This document shows, one piece after another, positions 43,212 through 52,864 of a stretch of 64,000 nt of DNA. The stretch comes from G965205725 sp965205725 (lineage in GTDB: Bacteria; Pseudomonadota; Gammaproteobacteria; Pseudomonadales; Halieaceae), in assembly GCA_965205725.1 (NCBI GenBank), contig OZ242189.1, forward strand, positions 1,550,001 through 1,614,000. The letters run 5' to 3'. Every line of letters starts with the position of its first letter. Position 1 is the stretch's first letter. The position numbers and the translations under genes were made by a program. The notes under the pieces are model-generated. The model saw only the letters and a list, made by a program, of their open reading frames with translations, made no database searches and had not been told where the DNA came from.

Positions 43212-44893
43212 CGAGTTCTCAAAAATTGGCACTGAGCGCAGGGGCGGGAGCCACTGACAGGCCACTTCTCGAGGACACAATCGGGCAGGCACTAGAACGT
43301 ACTGCGCAGCAATATCCAGCACGCACTGCCCTCGTAGTCAGGCATCAAAACATTGATTGGACATACGCGCAGTACGTCCAGGAAATTGACTGTCTGGCTA
43401 CCGGCCTACTGGCTCTGGGCGTTGCCAAAGGCGACCGGGTAGGCATCTGGTCGCCGAACCGGGTCGAGTGGTGCCTCACCCAATTCGCCACTGCGCGCAT
43501 CGGCGCAATTATGGTGTGCATCAATCCAGCCTACCGCCTGCACGAATTAGAGTATGCACTGAATAAAGTACAGTGCCGGGTGGTGATTGCCGCCGAGTCA
43601 TTCAAGAGCAGCCAGTACCTGGAGATGTTGACAGAACTGGCCCCGGAACTTGGCAGCGTCGCCGCCAAAGAACGGTTGCAGGCGGTAAAGCTGCCCTGGC
43701 TGGAAATGATAATTCGCATGGGGGGCGACAAAACAGCGGGGATGTTGAATTTCTCCGATGTCTGCGAGTTGGGCGGCGCAGCAGAGCAACGACGCCTGTC
43801 CGAGATTGGCGGTGAGTTGGATGCCGACGACGCCATCAATATTCAGTTCACCAGCGGCACCACTGGCAACCCAAAAGGCGCAACGCTGACTCATCGCAAT
43901 ATTCTCAATAACGGAAAAATTGTTGGCGACGGTATGTTACTTGGTGCAACCGACCGACTTTGCATTCCGGTGCCGCTGTACCATTGTTTCGGCATGGTCA
44001 TGGGTAACCTCGCCTGTATCACCCATGCCAGTGCCGCGATTTTTCCCGGTGAAGCCTTCGACCCGCACGCAACTCTGGCAACCGTAGAGCAAGAGTGCTG
44101 CACGGGTTTACACGGGGTGCCCACAATGTTTATCGCCCAACTGGATCATCCGGAATTTTCCAGCTTCGATCTCAGCTCGCTGCGCACTGGCATTATGGCA
44201 GGGGCCTCCTGCCCCACCGAGGTGATGAACCGGGTCATCGACAACATGCATATGCAAGACATCTTGATCGCCTATGGCCAAACCGAATTGAGCCCGGTCA
44301 ACCACATGACCACAGTCGATGATCCGGTAGAGAAACGGGTGGCGACCGTGGGCAGGCCAGGGCCGCATCTGGAAGTACGAATTACCAACGAAGACAACCA
44401 AATAGTACTGCCAGGCGAACGCGGAGAGATATGTACCCGCGGCTACTCAGTGATGAAAGGGTATTGGGATGACGAGGAACAAACCGCTGAGACTATCGAC
44501 AGCGAGGGCTGGCTGCACTCCGGCGACCTGGGTGTCATGGACGAGGACGGCTTCGTCGACGTGGTGGGACGGATCAAAGACATGATCATCAGAGGCGGGG
44601 AAAATATTTATCCGCGAGAGATCGAAGAGTTTCTATACACCCACGCAGCCATCCAGGAAGTCCAGGTATTTGGCATTCCTCACGAGAAATATGGCGAGCA
44701 AGTTTGCGCCTGGGTCAAATTACATGATGATGCAGTACTGAGCGCAGATGAACTAAAGGCTTTTTGTACCGATAAAATTGCACACTACAAAGTACCGTCT
44801 TTGATCACCTTCGTGAAGGAATTCCCCATGACTGTGACTGGTAAAATTCAAAAATTCAAAATGCGTGATCAGATGATTTCTGAGCCGAGATAA
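43208..44893 (+). CDS. AMP-binding acyl-CoA synthetase (ACSF2/FadD-like)
   Basis: The 561-residue ANL-family enzyme has INIQFTSGTTGNPKGATLTH, the VPLYHCFGMVMG loop, AYGQTELSPV, the GWLHSGDLGVMDEDGFVDVVGR block and the catalytic Lys in FPMTVTGKIQKFKM. The CFGMVMGNLA segment is typical of the ACSF2-like fatty or aryl acid ligases. A second ligase in the same operon suggests more than one acid or two pathway steps. Its ATG overlaps the stop of the preceding ligase. Confidence 0.87.
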   Translation: MTSSQKLALSAGAGATDRPLLEDTIGQALERTAQQYPARTALVVRHQNIDWTYAQYVQEIDCLATGLLALGVAKGDRVGIWSPNRVEWCLTQFATARIGAIMVCINPAYRLHELEYALNKVQCRVVIAAESFKSSQYLEMLTELAPELGSVAAKERLQAVKLPWLEMIIRMGGDKTAGMLNFSDVCELGGAAEQRRLSEIGGELDADDAINIQFTSGTTGNPKGATLTHRNILNNGKIVGDGMLLGATDRLCIPVPLYHCFGMVMGNLACITHASAAIFPGEAFDPHATLATVEQECCTGLHGVPTMFIAQLDHPEFSSFDLSSLRTGIMAGASCPTEVMNRVIDNMHMQDILIAYGQTELSPVNHMTTVDDPVEKRVATVGRPGPHLEVRITNEDNQIVLPGERGEICTRGYSVMKGYWDDEEQTAETIDSEGWLHSGDLGVMDEDGFVDVVGRIKDMIIRGGENIYPREIEEFLYTHAAIQEVQVFGIPHEKYGEQVCAWVKLHDDAVLSADELKAFCTDKIAHYKVPSLITFVKEFPMTVTGKIQKFKMRDQMISEPR

Positions 44894-44923
44894 ACCACAC
44901 ACAAAAATACTATGAGAGTTACC

Positions 44924-46351
44924 ATGAATGAATTCAAAATGCTGATTGGCGGTGACCTGGTCGCCGCTGCCACCACCATCGACGTGATTAATCCGGCCAC
45001 AGAGGAAGTCATTGCGCAGTGCCCGGTGGCGAGCGAAGATCAATTGAATCAAGCGGTCGAGCAAGCCAACCGCGCTCGGCAGGAATGGCGAGAAACACCG
45101 CTGGCAGAGAGGGCCGGGATGCTCATCCAACTGGTGGAAGCTGTAGAATCCCACGCCGAGGAATTTGCCGATCTGTTAACCCAGGAGCAAGGCAAGCCGC
45201 TGAGCCAGGCTCGGGATGAAGTGATGTTTGGCCAGATCTTCGCGCGTCACTTCGCTGAAAACGGTGAAACCCCGGTCAAGGTTCTGCTCGAAGATGACAA
45301 CCAGAGAGTGGAGGTACACAGAAAACCACTGGGTGTGGTCGCAGGTATCTGTCCCTGGAACTTCCCCCTGCTGATTACCATGTACAAGCTGGCACCGGCC
45401 CTTATTACGGGTAACACCATTATTATCAAGCCGGCGCCTACCACGCCTTTGAGCTCCCTCAAACTGGGAGAGCTAGCCAGGGATATTTTCCCTGCGGGAG
45501 TACTCAATATCCTGACTGACAATAACAACCTGGGGCCAGCCATAACCTCCCATCCCGGTATCGCTAAGGTCTCCTTTACCGGCTCCACACCCACGGGTAA
45601 GCGAATCATGGCCAGCGCTGCGGGTACCCTGAAGCGCCTTACACTCGAACTGGGTGGCAACGATGCCGCCATCGTTCTCGATGACGTCGACCCCAAAGCG
45701 GCGGCGGACAGTATTTTCGGGGCAGCCTTTCTCAACAGCGGCCAGGTCTGCATTGCTCTGAAGCGCCTGTACGTCCACGACAGCATCTACGATGAAATGT
45801 GCTCTGAGATTGCCCAGCTAGCCCGCAATGCAGTGGTTGGGAATGGGGCCGATGGTTCTACACAGTACGGCCCGGTGCAGAATCGGCAGCAATATGAAAA
45901 GGTCTGCGACTACATCGCTGATGCCAGAGACAATGGGACGATTATTGCCGGCGGCGACATTCCCGAAGGACCCGGTTTCTTTGTGCCACTGACGGTTGTC
46001 AGAGATGTCACCGATGGCGTCAGAGTCGTGGATGAGGAGCCCTTTGGTCCGGTGCTACCCATCATAAAATTCAGTGACATTGCCGACGTGATCGAACGCG
46101 CGAATGCCTCACCCTATGGCCTGGGGGGTTCTGTCTGGTCCAGCGATGTAGTTCGGGCCCAAACCATAGCAACACAAATAGACAGCGGCACGGTATGGAT
46201 TAACCAGCACTGCGCCTTCGGGCCTCACATTCCCCTTCCCCCCGCCAAGGAGTCCGGCATTGGCGTCGAGTGGTCGATGGAGGGCTTGCTGGAGTTCACC
46301 GCGATGCAGGTAATCAACATTAATAAAACCTACCAAATGCCGGCTCACTAG
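44924..46351 (+). CDS. NAD(P)-dependent aldehyde dehydrogenase
   Basis: The 475-residue ALDH has the oxyanion Asn in CPWNFPLLITMYKLAPAL, the cofactor loop SFTGSTPTGKRIM and the general-base Glu in LTLELGGND. The nucleophile Cys lies in LNSGQVCIALKRLY, and the C-terminal EEPFGPVLP block is present. It oxidises an aldehyde to the acid. With the amine dehydrogenase producing aldehydes and two CoA ligases consuming acids, it is the middle step of the route. An ATG four codons upstream is possible; the one at 44924 resembles family starts better. Confidence 0.9.
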   Translation: MNEFKMLIGGDLVAAATTIDVINPATEEVIAQCPVASEDQLNQAVEQANRARQEWRETPLAERAGMLIQLVEAVESHAEEFADLLTQEQGKPLSQARDEVMFGQIFARHFAENGETPVKVLLEDDNQRVEVHRKPLGVVAGICPWNFPLLITMYKLAPALITGNTIIIKPAPTTPLSSLKLGELARDIFPAGVLNILTDNNNLGPAITSHPGIAKVSFTGSTPTGKRIMASAAGTLKRLTLELGGNDAAIVLDDVDPKAAADSIFGAAFLNSGQVCIALKRLYVHDSIYDEMCSEIAQLARNAVVGNGADGSTQYGPVQNRQQYEKVCDYIADARDNGTIIAGGDIPEGPGFFVPLTVVRDVTDGVRVVDEEPFGPVLPIIKFSDIADVIERANASPYGLGGSVWSSDVVRAQTIATQIDSGTVWINQHCAFGPHIPLPPAKESGIGVEWSMEGLLEFTAMQVININKTYQMPAH

Positions 46352-46382
46352 CGAAGGACTCGTAAAACCCTGGTATGAACTT

Positions 46383-46871
46383 CTATATCCGGCAGATATT
46401 GAATTCAAAGGCCCCTGGAGCGAGTGACTTGAGTTTCTCGTAGGGCGTCTTGAGTGAAGAGTGTGGATAGCGCTTGCGCTCCCTGTTTGTGTTGTCAGTG
46501 ATGGTTTCCGGGAACAGGTAGGGCCGGTGATCGTTGATGTATGGATTGAGGTGTTGCTGACTGACGTTATTGATCAGCGATGCCCAGCGTTGCGGGATAT
46601 GTCCGTGGCCGAATAGCTTGCGCACCACATGGGCATTCTCGCCTTCCGCCAAGGCGTTATCGTTGCTCTTTCAAGAGCGTGATTGGGTGAACTCAATGCG
46701 CAGTTTATCCAGTAGTTTGGCCACCGGTTTGTTGACGTACTCCGAACCATTGTCCAAGTGGGAGCCCTGGACAACGAAGGGGAGGGCCTGCAACCGTTGT
46801 TCGAGTGCCGGGATGAGGTAGCGTTCGCTGGTTTTCTCAATCGCCTTATGCGGAAATCCGCCCCACAGCAT
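46383..46871 (-). pseudogene. Transposase remnant (rve/DDE integrase core) with in-frame stop
   Basis: The minus-strand frame encodes part of a retroviral-type DDE integrase core: GSHLDNGSEYVN (second Asp), then NDNALAEGENAHVVRK with the catalytic Glu, then QQHLNPYINDHRPYLFPE. A TGA at 46671-46673 interrupts it between two parts that stay in one frame. The N-terminal helix-turn-helix and first Asp are missing. It is a dead fragment, not the same element as the IS481-like copies further on, judging by the different sequence around the motifs. Confidence 0.8.
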
Positions 46872-46910
46872 TACCTGGATGTTGGTAGCTCGTCAGGATG
46901 TGAGTTTCGG

Positions 46911-49493
46911 TTAGTTGTCATCCCAGCCATTGATCAATCTGGCAGACCGGAAAACACTATCGGCTGATTGCAAGACTTTAAGCCGCAAACGAGGCGATAG
47001 CTCGGGGGTTCCATTGAGAAAAGCACTCACGGCCTCGGCTGCCTCAGTAGACCCATGCCCGCCCAAGGTGGAGTCTAGCCAGCGACCCGGAAAGAAAATA
47101 TCGCCGGTTTGTTGTATCTCTTCAATCATATTCAAAGCGGGACCAATAAATTCAACAGAATCTGCGGCACGCAGAGGGTGGTGGATATTGTTCAACCCGG
47201 CTACTACCCAGGCTTCATGATGGCGGTTTGATTCAATCTTTAGTGATTCGAAGAATTTGGCTCTTCTCCCTGGGTCGGTCGAGACTGAATCCCGTAGAAA
47301 TTCAAAACGCGCGAGCCGATCAGGATTTTTTATTCTGGCTGCCTGCTGTGAAAGAATAATTTCAGCATTTTCCACAGCCCTGATAGCCAGACCATGCGCC
47401 AACGCAATTTGATCGGTCTCGGACAAAGGCAGCCCCGCAACTTCCTCCTCGCCCTGCCAGAGCCGTTGCAACCGGGCTACTCCTGCTGTCGTCGTTGCAA
47501 TGTTACGGTAAGTTGAGTAGAAAGAGGCGCGTGCAGAGCGAGAGCGATTACTTAGTACTTGCGACCACAGCCTGTTTTCTATGTCAGTAATCCAGCGAGC
47601 GCGGTCATCTTCGTTCAAGAAATGCCAGTACACAGAGCTTATATAAGCAAGAACCCGCGCGAGAACCAACTCGTCCGGTTCAACTGCCAGCGTATTTAGA
47701 GCGGTCTCCAGGAACAAGGATGGCCCAAGTCGTCCTTCCAATAACTGATCCCATAAAGTAACCCAGCTAGCTCCCCGTAGCAGGGCGGTCTGCAATCCAG
47801 TTACATTCGAGATCAAGTATTCCTGGCTGCTTGCATCCAGAACAAAACCACCGTACTCAACACCACTGCCATTGGGCAGAATAAAAAGGGCGTGAGCCAT
47901 ACCCATTATTCGCTGAGGTTCTGCGCCCAGTTCAATAGTGACTGGTTCTGAGGACTCTATTGAGCCGATTTGTAGCTTCAGAGTCTGTGGCCAAACTCGG
48001 CCAAGGCCTCCAGGGTCCTGTTGCTGCACTACTATGTCACCCTCTTCCCGCGAGATGCTGATAATGGGTCTGCCGGGCTCTTCCACCCATACTCGACTCC
48101 AGGCGGAAAGATCTTGAACAGAGCGTTTATCAAGTATTGCTATTAAATCCGGCCAGGTGGCGTTTCCGTAAGAGTAGGTAGCAAGATATTCGCGCATTCC
48201 TTCACGAAACAATTCCTCGCCTACCCGATTCTCAAGATGTCGCATCACGATGGGTGCCTTTTGATAAATTATCGCGCCATATAAGGTTCCAGCGAAACGC
48301 AGGTTTTCCAAGGGTTGTCGAATTTGATTGGCACCAGCAGTTCGATCTACTGAATAGGCCGTGGGGTGATGTGCAGTGAGGAAGCGTAACTCGTGGTCTA
48401 CCTCTGGAAAGGAAGGGTTCACGATTTTTGCCGCCATAAAGTTGGCAAATACTTCTTTAGTCCATACATCGTCGAACCAGTTCATTGTCACCAGATCACC
48501 AAACCACATGTGCGCTGTTTCGTGAGCAATGAGAGCGGCGCGGCCCAGTATTTGATTCTGAGTTGCAGTGTCGTCCAGCAATATGCTCGCCTGACGATAG
48601 AGTATTCCCCCCGGGTGCTCCATGCCGCCGTATTGAAACGAGGGAATCAAGACGAAGTCAAATTTTTGGAATGGATAGTCGATCTGTGTGTAGTCTTCTA
48701 GCCAATCCAGAGTCGCCCCATGTAAGCGAAAGATTTCATCGAGATTGCGGGAAACTTTCCCGGCATCGGTTTCGCGATGATACATGTTAAAGACACGGCC
48801 ATTTATTTCAGCCGTTTCTTCCTCGAAAATTCCGGCCGCTACCGCGAACAAATAACTGGGCATTGGTCGGGTTTCCAGAAAGACATGATTGGTGTAGCCA
48901 TTCCCAACACTGACAGCTATGGATTTCGGGCCGTTCGCGATCACTTTCCAGGTTTCGGGCGCGGACACTTCCCATGTCACTCTGCCTTTTAAATTGGGTT
49001 GATCAAACAGTGGCAGTGAATAGTGTGCCCGGTCAGGCACAAATAGCGAGTACATAAAATCTTCACGGCGATTAAAAGCCTCGTCTCCCGCAGTAAAGTC
49101 CAGCTCGATTTCATTCTCTCCCTGTCGCATTGCGCTGCCTGGAATAAGAATGTGATCGTTTAAGGGCCGCCAGTTTGTCGCTGTTCCATTAACTGAAACC
49201 CGATGAAGTCGTTGTTCGGGTGAAAGAAAGTCCACAACTAATGCTTGCTGGCCAGGGTCATTCCAATCAAGTTGGAACCTCGCTTGGCCAGTGATGGGTT
49301 CAGCAGGAGTATCAGGAATACCGAGTGCAAAGTGATAGCGTAAATTAGAAATTGTGTCGCTACGGTGTTGAGCAAGCTGCCAGGAAATACCTTGCTCGGT
49401 AGGAATAACTTTTGCGGTGCAGGCTGTGAAAAGAAGCGCAGAAATTAACGGCACCGAGAGAAGGGTTCTGGATGGGGATTGGCCTCGTTTCAT
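46911..49493 (-). CDS. M1 family metallopeptidase, lipoprotein
   Basis: The 860-residue protein has a lipoprotein signal (LISALLFTAC, lipid Cys at residue 25). An N-terminal beta domain precedes zinc-binding HETAH near residue 320 within ALIAHETAHMWFGDLV, with the third ligand Glu in WTKEVFANFMA. A helical ERAP1-like C-terminal domain follows. The usual GAMEN exopeptidase motif reads GGMEH (QYGGMEHPGG), so substrate N-terminus binding may differ from aminopeptidase N. It likely trims peptides at the periplasmic face of a membrane. Its end lies 39 bases from the transposase remnant. Confidence 0.88.
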   Translation of the reverse strand: MKRGQSPSRTLLSVPLISALLFTACTAKVIPTEQGISWQLAQHRSDTISNLRYHFALGIPDTPAEPITGQARFQLDWNDPGQQALVVDFLSPEQRLHRVSVNGTATNWRPLNDHILIPGSAMRQGENEIELDFTAGDEAFNRREDFMYSLFVPDRAHYSLPLFDQPNLKGRVTWEVSAPETWKVIANGPKSIAVSVGNGYTNHVFLETRPMPSYLFAVAAGIFEEETAEINGRVFNMYHRETDAGKVSRNLDEIFRLHGATLDWLEDYTQIDYPFQKFDFVLIPSFQYGGMEHPGGILYRQASILLDDTATQNQILGRAALIAHETAHMWFGDLVTMNWFDDVWTKEVFANFMAAKIVNPSFPEVDHELRFLTAHHPTAYSVDRTAGANQIRQPLENLRFAGTLYGAIIYQKAPIVMRHLENRVGEELFREGMREYLATYSYGNATWPDLIAILDKRSVQDLSAWSRVWVEEPGRPIISISREEGDIVVQQQDPGGLGRVWPQTLKLQIGSIESSEPVTIELGAEPQRIMGMAHALFILPNGSGVEYGGFVLDASSQEYLISNVTGLQTALLRGASWVTLWDQLLEGRLGPSLFLETALNTLAVEPDELVLARVLAYISSVYWHFLNEDDRARWITDIENRLWSQVLSNRSRSARASFYSTYRNIATTTAGVARLQRLWQGEEEVAGLPLSETDQIALAHGLAIRAVENAEIILSQQAARIKNPDRLARFEFLRDSVSTDPGRRAKFFESLKIESNRHHEAWVVAGLNNIHHPLRAADSVEFIGPALNMIEEIQQTGDIFFPGRWLDSTLGGHGSTEAAEAVSAFLNGTPELSPRLRLKVLQSADSVFRSARLINGWDDN

Positions 49494-49872
49494 CTGGTCA
49501 ACTTTTTAGTGCAGCGAGAATCAGGCTGATAGTATCAAAGATTGCCTGGCCTGACGCCTAATGTTCACGGTCATCTAAATTCCTGGTCCGTGCCGCTGAT
49601 TAGGTTTTCTATCAGGCCAGTTTGGCCAGCCTGGTTGTCGGTTCGGCAATGCGTTTTCTCTTTGCGTGGGTTTCCTCGCTATAAAATGAAAGAAGTATAA
49701 ACACGATGGTGCCTGGATGATGCAGGCCTATGCCCTGAGTCTGGGGCAGCGACTCAGGCCCTCATCAAACTCCCACTGTCTGTCCTTGAGGCCAGCGGTC
49801 CAGTGGCCGCAGGCTGGGGGAAGAGGATAATTCGCAATAAGGCAGTAGTTGTAACATAGGCAAATTGAGTCA
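49494..49872. other. Gene-free stretch upstream of the first IS copy
   Basis: I find no credible gene on either strand in these 379 bases. They contain the 5' control region of the M1 peptidase gene (transcribed leftward). A short inverted CCTGAGT/ACTCAGG pair lies around 49735-49758. The IS element begins at 49873. Confidence 0.6.
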
Positions 49873-50601
49873 TGTCTGGGTTCAGATAGCTATGAGACTT
49901 CTTAAAGTGTAAAAATCGGGTCGCCTGTGAGTTGTTAAATCCACACAGGAGACGACCCGATGCAGATCAAAAGCCTGCGCATCAAATCATACAAAAGTTG
50001 GGCCATTAACGATACCGCCGGTGCCGATGCGATAGCGCGGATGAAGACGCTGAAGCTTTACCGCACACTAAAAGCCGAAGGGTGTAGTAGTCCCACTTGC
50101 CTTGAGGCTATCGGTTGGTCTAAAGCCACCTATTACCGTTGGCGATCACGCTATCAACAGCAAGGTCTTACTGGATTGGAGGCGTTGAGTTGTCGTCCAC
50201 AACGCGTCCGTGAGCCCTCATGGTCAAAACAGCAGGAGCAACAAGTTCAACACCTCAGGTTACGCTTTCCCTTGTGGGCTAAGCGCAAAATCTGGAAAGT
50301 GCTGAGCCGTGATCAGGGTTTTACGCTGAGCATTAGCACTGTAGGTCGCCTATTGAAGAAGCTGCTCCGACTGAACCGCATTAAGCCCGTCGCCTTCTAC
50401 TTTGGACAGGCAAAGCCAAAGCGTCGTCGTCCGTTTAAGCACCACGCCAGGCGCTGGCGCTATGGCATGAAGGCCAGGCAGCCCGGAGAGCTGATGCAGG
50501 TTGACCCCATAAGTGTCAGCTTTACCGAAGGCTTTACTCTCAAACAGTTTAAAGCCACCTGCCCGGTCACCGGCACCACCATCAGGTACTGAACCCGGAC
50601 A
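49873..50601 (+). mobile_element. IS481-like insertion sequence, copy 1 (internally deleted)
   Basis: The left end starts TGTCTGGGTTCAGATAG and the right end is the inverted GTACTGAACCCGGACA, so both termini are kept. Comparison with copy 2 shows that 395 internal bases (equivalent to 60886-61280) are missing. TGT...ACA ends and the transposase type fit the IS481 family. No target duplication is visible. It flanks the left side of the defence operon. Confidence 0.85.
49960..50592 (+). pseudogene. Truncated transposase of IS copy 1
   Basis: The 210-residue frame has the N-terminal helix-turn-helix (CLEAIGWSKATYYRWRSRYQ) and a linker domain. It enters the integrase core at ELMQVDPISVSF (first Asp) and then runs into the right end of the element. 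The second Asp and the Glu are deleted, so it cannot be an active transposase. It might still bind the ends. Confidence 0.85.
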
Positions 50602-50793
50602 AACGGATGGAAACTGGAGAGAAGTCTGGTAACATTTTGTCACGGCGAAATGTCTCGTTAGTCTGGATTCGGTACCTTTATTTTCAAGACTTTTCCGCCG
50701 TTTTTCTATCCCCTTCGTGAAATATCCGGGCTAGAGCATGTATGTCTGAATTTTGCCAAAGGGTGAGAACCCGGCAGTTGGGCGCAAAACTCT

Positions 50794-52863
50794 CTATTCA
50801 TTCACGACGATACCTTCCTGTTCCGCTTTCTCCAGAAGACCAACCAGAATCATGCTTTGCTTCTCAGAAGGAAACTTCCCTGGAATCTGCGCCGCTATCT
50901 GCAGGATTCCGGTTTCCTTTGCCGTCAGGAGCCCTTTTTCCTGCGCTCTCTGCAATAAGTTCCGCCATTTCGGCCCGGATATTTCCAGTACCTTTCTCTG
51001 AGCCTCGATGCCGTTATCAATTTTCTGTGTCTTTCGGGCTGACTTCTTTTCTTTAACGATTTCGCTTTTTGATATCATCTCTGACTCAAATTCTGCTGGC
51101 AAAATACGCTCAAGTTCGACACGTTTTTTCTGCAATCGAAGCCAGCACAGTTCCTTTTTACACCACTCGGTTACGTTGGATATTCCAGCCTCTGGATTGG
51201 TTATATCGTCGTTGACCAAGTGAGCAGTCACTTCGATAGCCTTCTGAAGGATTTCACTGACGAACTGCGACTCCCAGAGCTTCATAAAGTCGATGGAACA
51301 GCCTTTCTTTTCGCAATAGAAGCCTAAAAGAGCCAGCGTATATGCAACAATATTCGCTCTGTATCCTCCGTTGTACCAAGGCTGGGCAGACACCAGCTTT
51401 TCTGTTTTGCGGAACAAAATAGCGCGGGCTATTGCACGCCGGAAGTAGAACTCGTTAAAAGAATCGGGGTTCTTATCCCACTCCTGACCAATTCTCTTCG
51501 CGTACTGAGCAAAGTTCTTCTGAGCACCCAAGTTGACAAAAGTCGGCTTCTCATCCCAGACATTTTCAAATTTGGCAAGATCGGTTTTAGTAAACATTTG
51601 AGGCTTGGGGTATTCCGCCTGAAATCGTTTCTTCTCTCCGGGTGTGAGCTTGCTTTGTGCATCTGCATACTGGCCACGCGCTCTTTCGTAGAACCATTTC
51701 GTCTCTCTTAGCGCTCCTGCCTGAGTTGGCGCCCATATTCGTCTTGAAAACTCTTCAATCCGGATATGAAAAGGATGATTCGAAAAGAAGTCTGCTGCAT
51801 TTACACGGTTCTGCGTGTTGGCATACTCGGATATTCTGGGGACAACGCTCTCGCTTTCTACCTCCGAAATAACAGACAGCTTCATCTGAATGAATATCTT
51901 TTCGAGAGAGGTTTTGTCTTTTCTATGCGTGTGAAACAGCGACGCTGTTGTTTGACCGCCATTGACAATCTGAAGATCCTTAATGCTTACAATCTCAAGC
52001 CCATTTTCTCCCTTTTGAATATCGACTTCTTGGGCCGTTGCAGTAATTCCGTTGTTATAAGCAAAAAACATTTCCGGCTCATTAAGAATGGTTGTTCTGA
52101 TACCTTTGTTGACCTTTCCTCTTGCCTGGAGAAAGCAACGGACATTCTGCTCTAGAAGTCTTGATCCATATTTCTCATAGAGATCTGAAAGCACACTGGC
52201 AGGCATGACAACCAGGTAAGCCTGGTAAGCTCCTGAACCAAGATGTGCGGGGAGACAGGAAACGCCGGACCCGGTCAGTTTGGAAAAGTCGATGTTCAGA
52301 ACTTCCTTGTGTCCTTTTGAACTCCGTTGACGCTGCAGTCTTGCTATATCCCAGACATGAAACGCCGTATTGATTCCGTTCAGGGAACTATTTTCTATTG
52401 ACTGGATGCGGTCGCTCAGAACCCGCTCTGAAATAAGAAAAAAATTCACTCTTCTGATCTGCTCGCCCCTGTCACTTATTTCTCGTGCGAGACCATATTC
52501 CGGTGATGTTTCTTCCAGATCCTTGTACAGAACTTTATGGCGGCACGTCTCGTAGAATTTTGTCAAACGTCGAAAGGCAACATCAACATCAGTTTTTGTC
52601 AGAGAAAGAAGTTCATTCCTGCATTCAAAGTCTGCAATAAAAAGATCGAGTGAGCCATCATCGTCAAACCAGTAACCATCAACTCGGATACCTCTCTGTG
52701 CTCGGAAGTGGCAGAACTCATAACCATCAACAAACCCAACGTCAATCAGCTCGTTTGTCACGACATCCATAAACTCAGACAATTGAAAGCTCAGGTTTGC
52801 CTCCGCCCCGGCCAAGAGGTCTTGGCGAAAATCATGAAAAAATTCCAACGTTGTCTGGTTCAA
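50794..52863 (-). CDS. AIPR family protein (abortive infection phage resistance type)
   Basis: The 689-residue protein contains the AIPR core at about residues 225-370: QNVRCFLQARGKVNKGIR, FFAYNNGITATAQEV and LQIVNGGQTTASLFH. AIPR proteins were named after a lactococcal abortive-infection gene and occur in defence loci; biochemical activity is not established to my knowledge. The C-terminal third is charged (SKSEIVKEKKSARKTQK). It is the last gene of the operon, one base after the DUF4420-type gene, and ends 192 bases from IS copy 1. Base composition is visibly richer in A+T than the surrounding chromosome. Confidence 0.88.
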   Translation of the reverse strand: MNQTTLEFFHDFRQDLLAGAEANLSFQLSEFMDVVTNELIDVGFVDGYEFCHFRAQRGIRVDGYWFDDDGSLDLFIADFECRNELLSLTKTDVDVAFRRLTKFYETCRHKVLYKDLEETSPEYGLAREISDRGEQIRRVNFFLISERVLSDRIQSIENSSLNGINTAFHVWDIARLQRQRSSKGHKEVLNIDFSKLTGSGVSCLPAHLGSGAYQAYLVVMPASVLSDLYEKYGSRLLEQNVRCFLQARGKVNKGIRTTILNEPEMFFAYNNGITATAQEVDIQKGENGLEIVSIKDLQIVNGGQTTASLFHTHRKDKTSLEKIFIQMKLSVISEVESESVVPRISEYANTQNRVNAADFFSNHPFHIRIEEFSRRIWAPTQAGALRETKWFYERARGQYADAQSKLTPGEKKRFQAEYPKPQMFTKTDLAKFENVWDEKPTFVNLGAQKNFAQYAKRIGQEWDKNPDSFNEFYFRRAIARAILFRKTEKLVSAQPWYNGGYRANIVAYTLALLGFYCEKKGCSIDFMKLWESQFVSEILQKAIEVTAHLVNDDITNPEAGISNVTEWCKKELCWLRLQKKRVELERILPAEFESEMISKSEIVKEKKSARKTQKIDNGIEAQRKVLEISGPKWRNLLQRAQEKGLLTAKETGILQIAAQIPGKFPSEKQSMILVGLLEKAEQEGIVVNE

Positions 52864-52864
52864 G

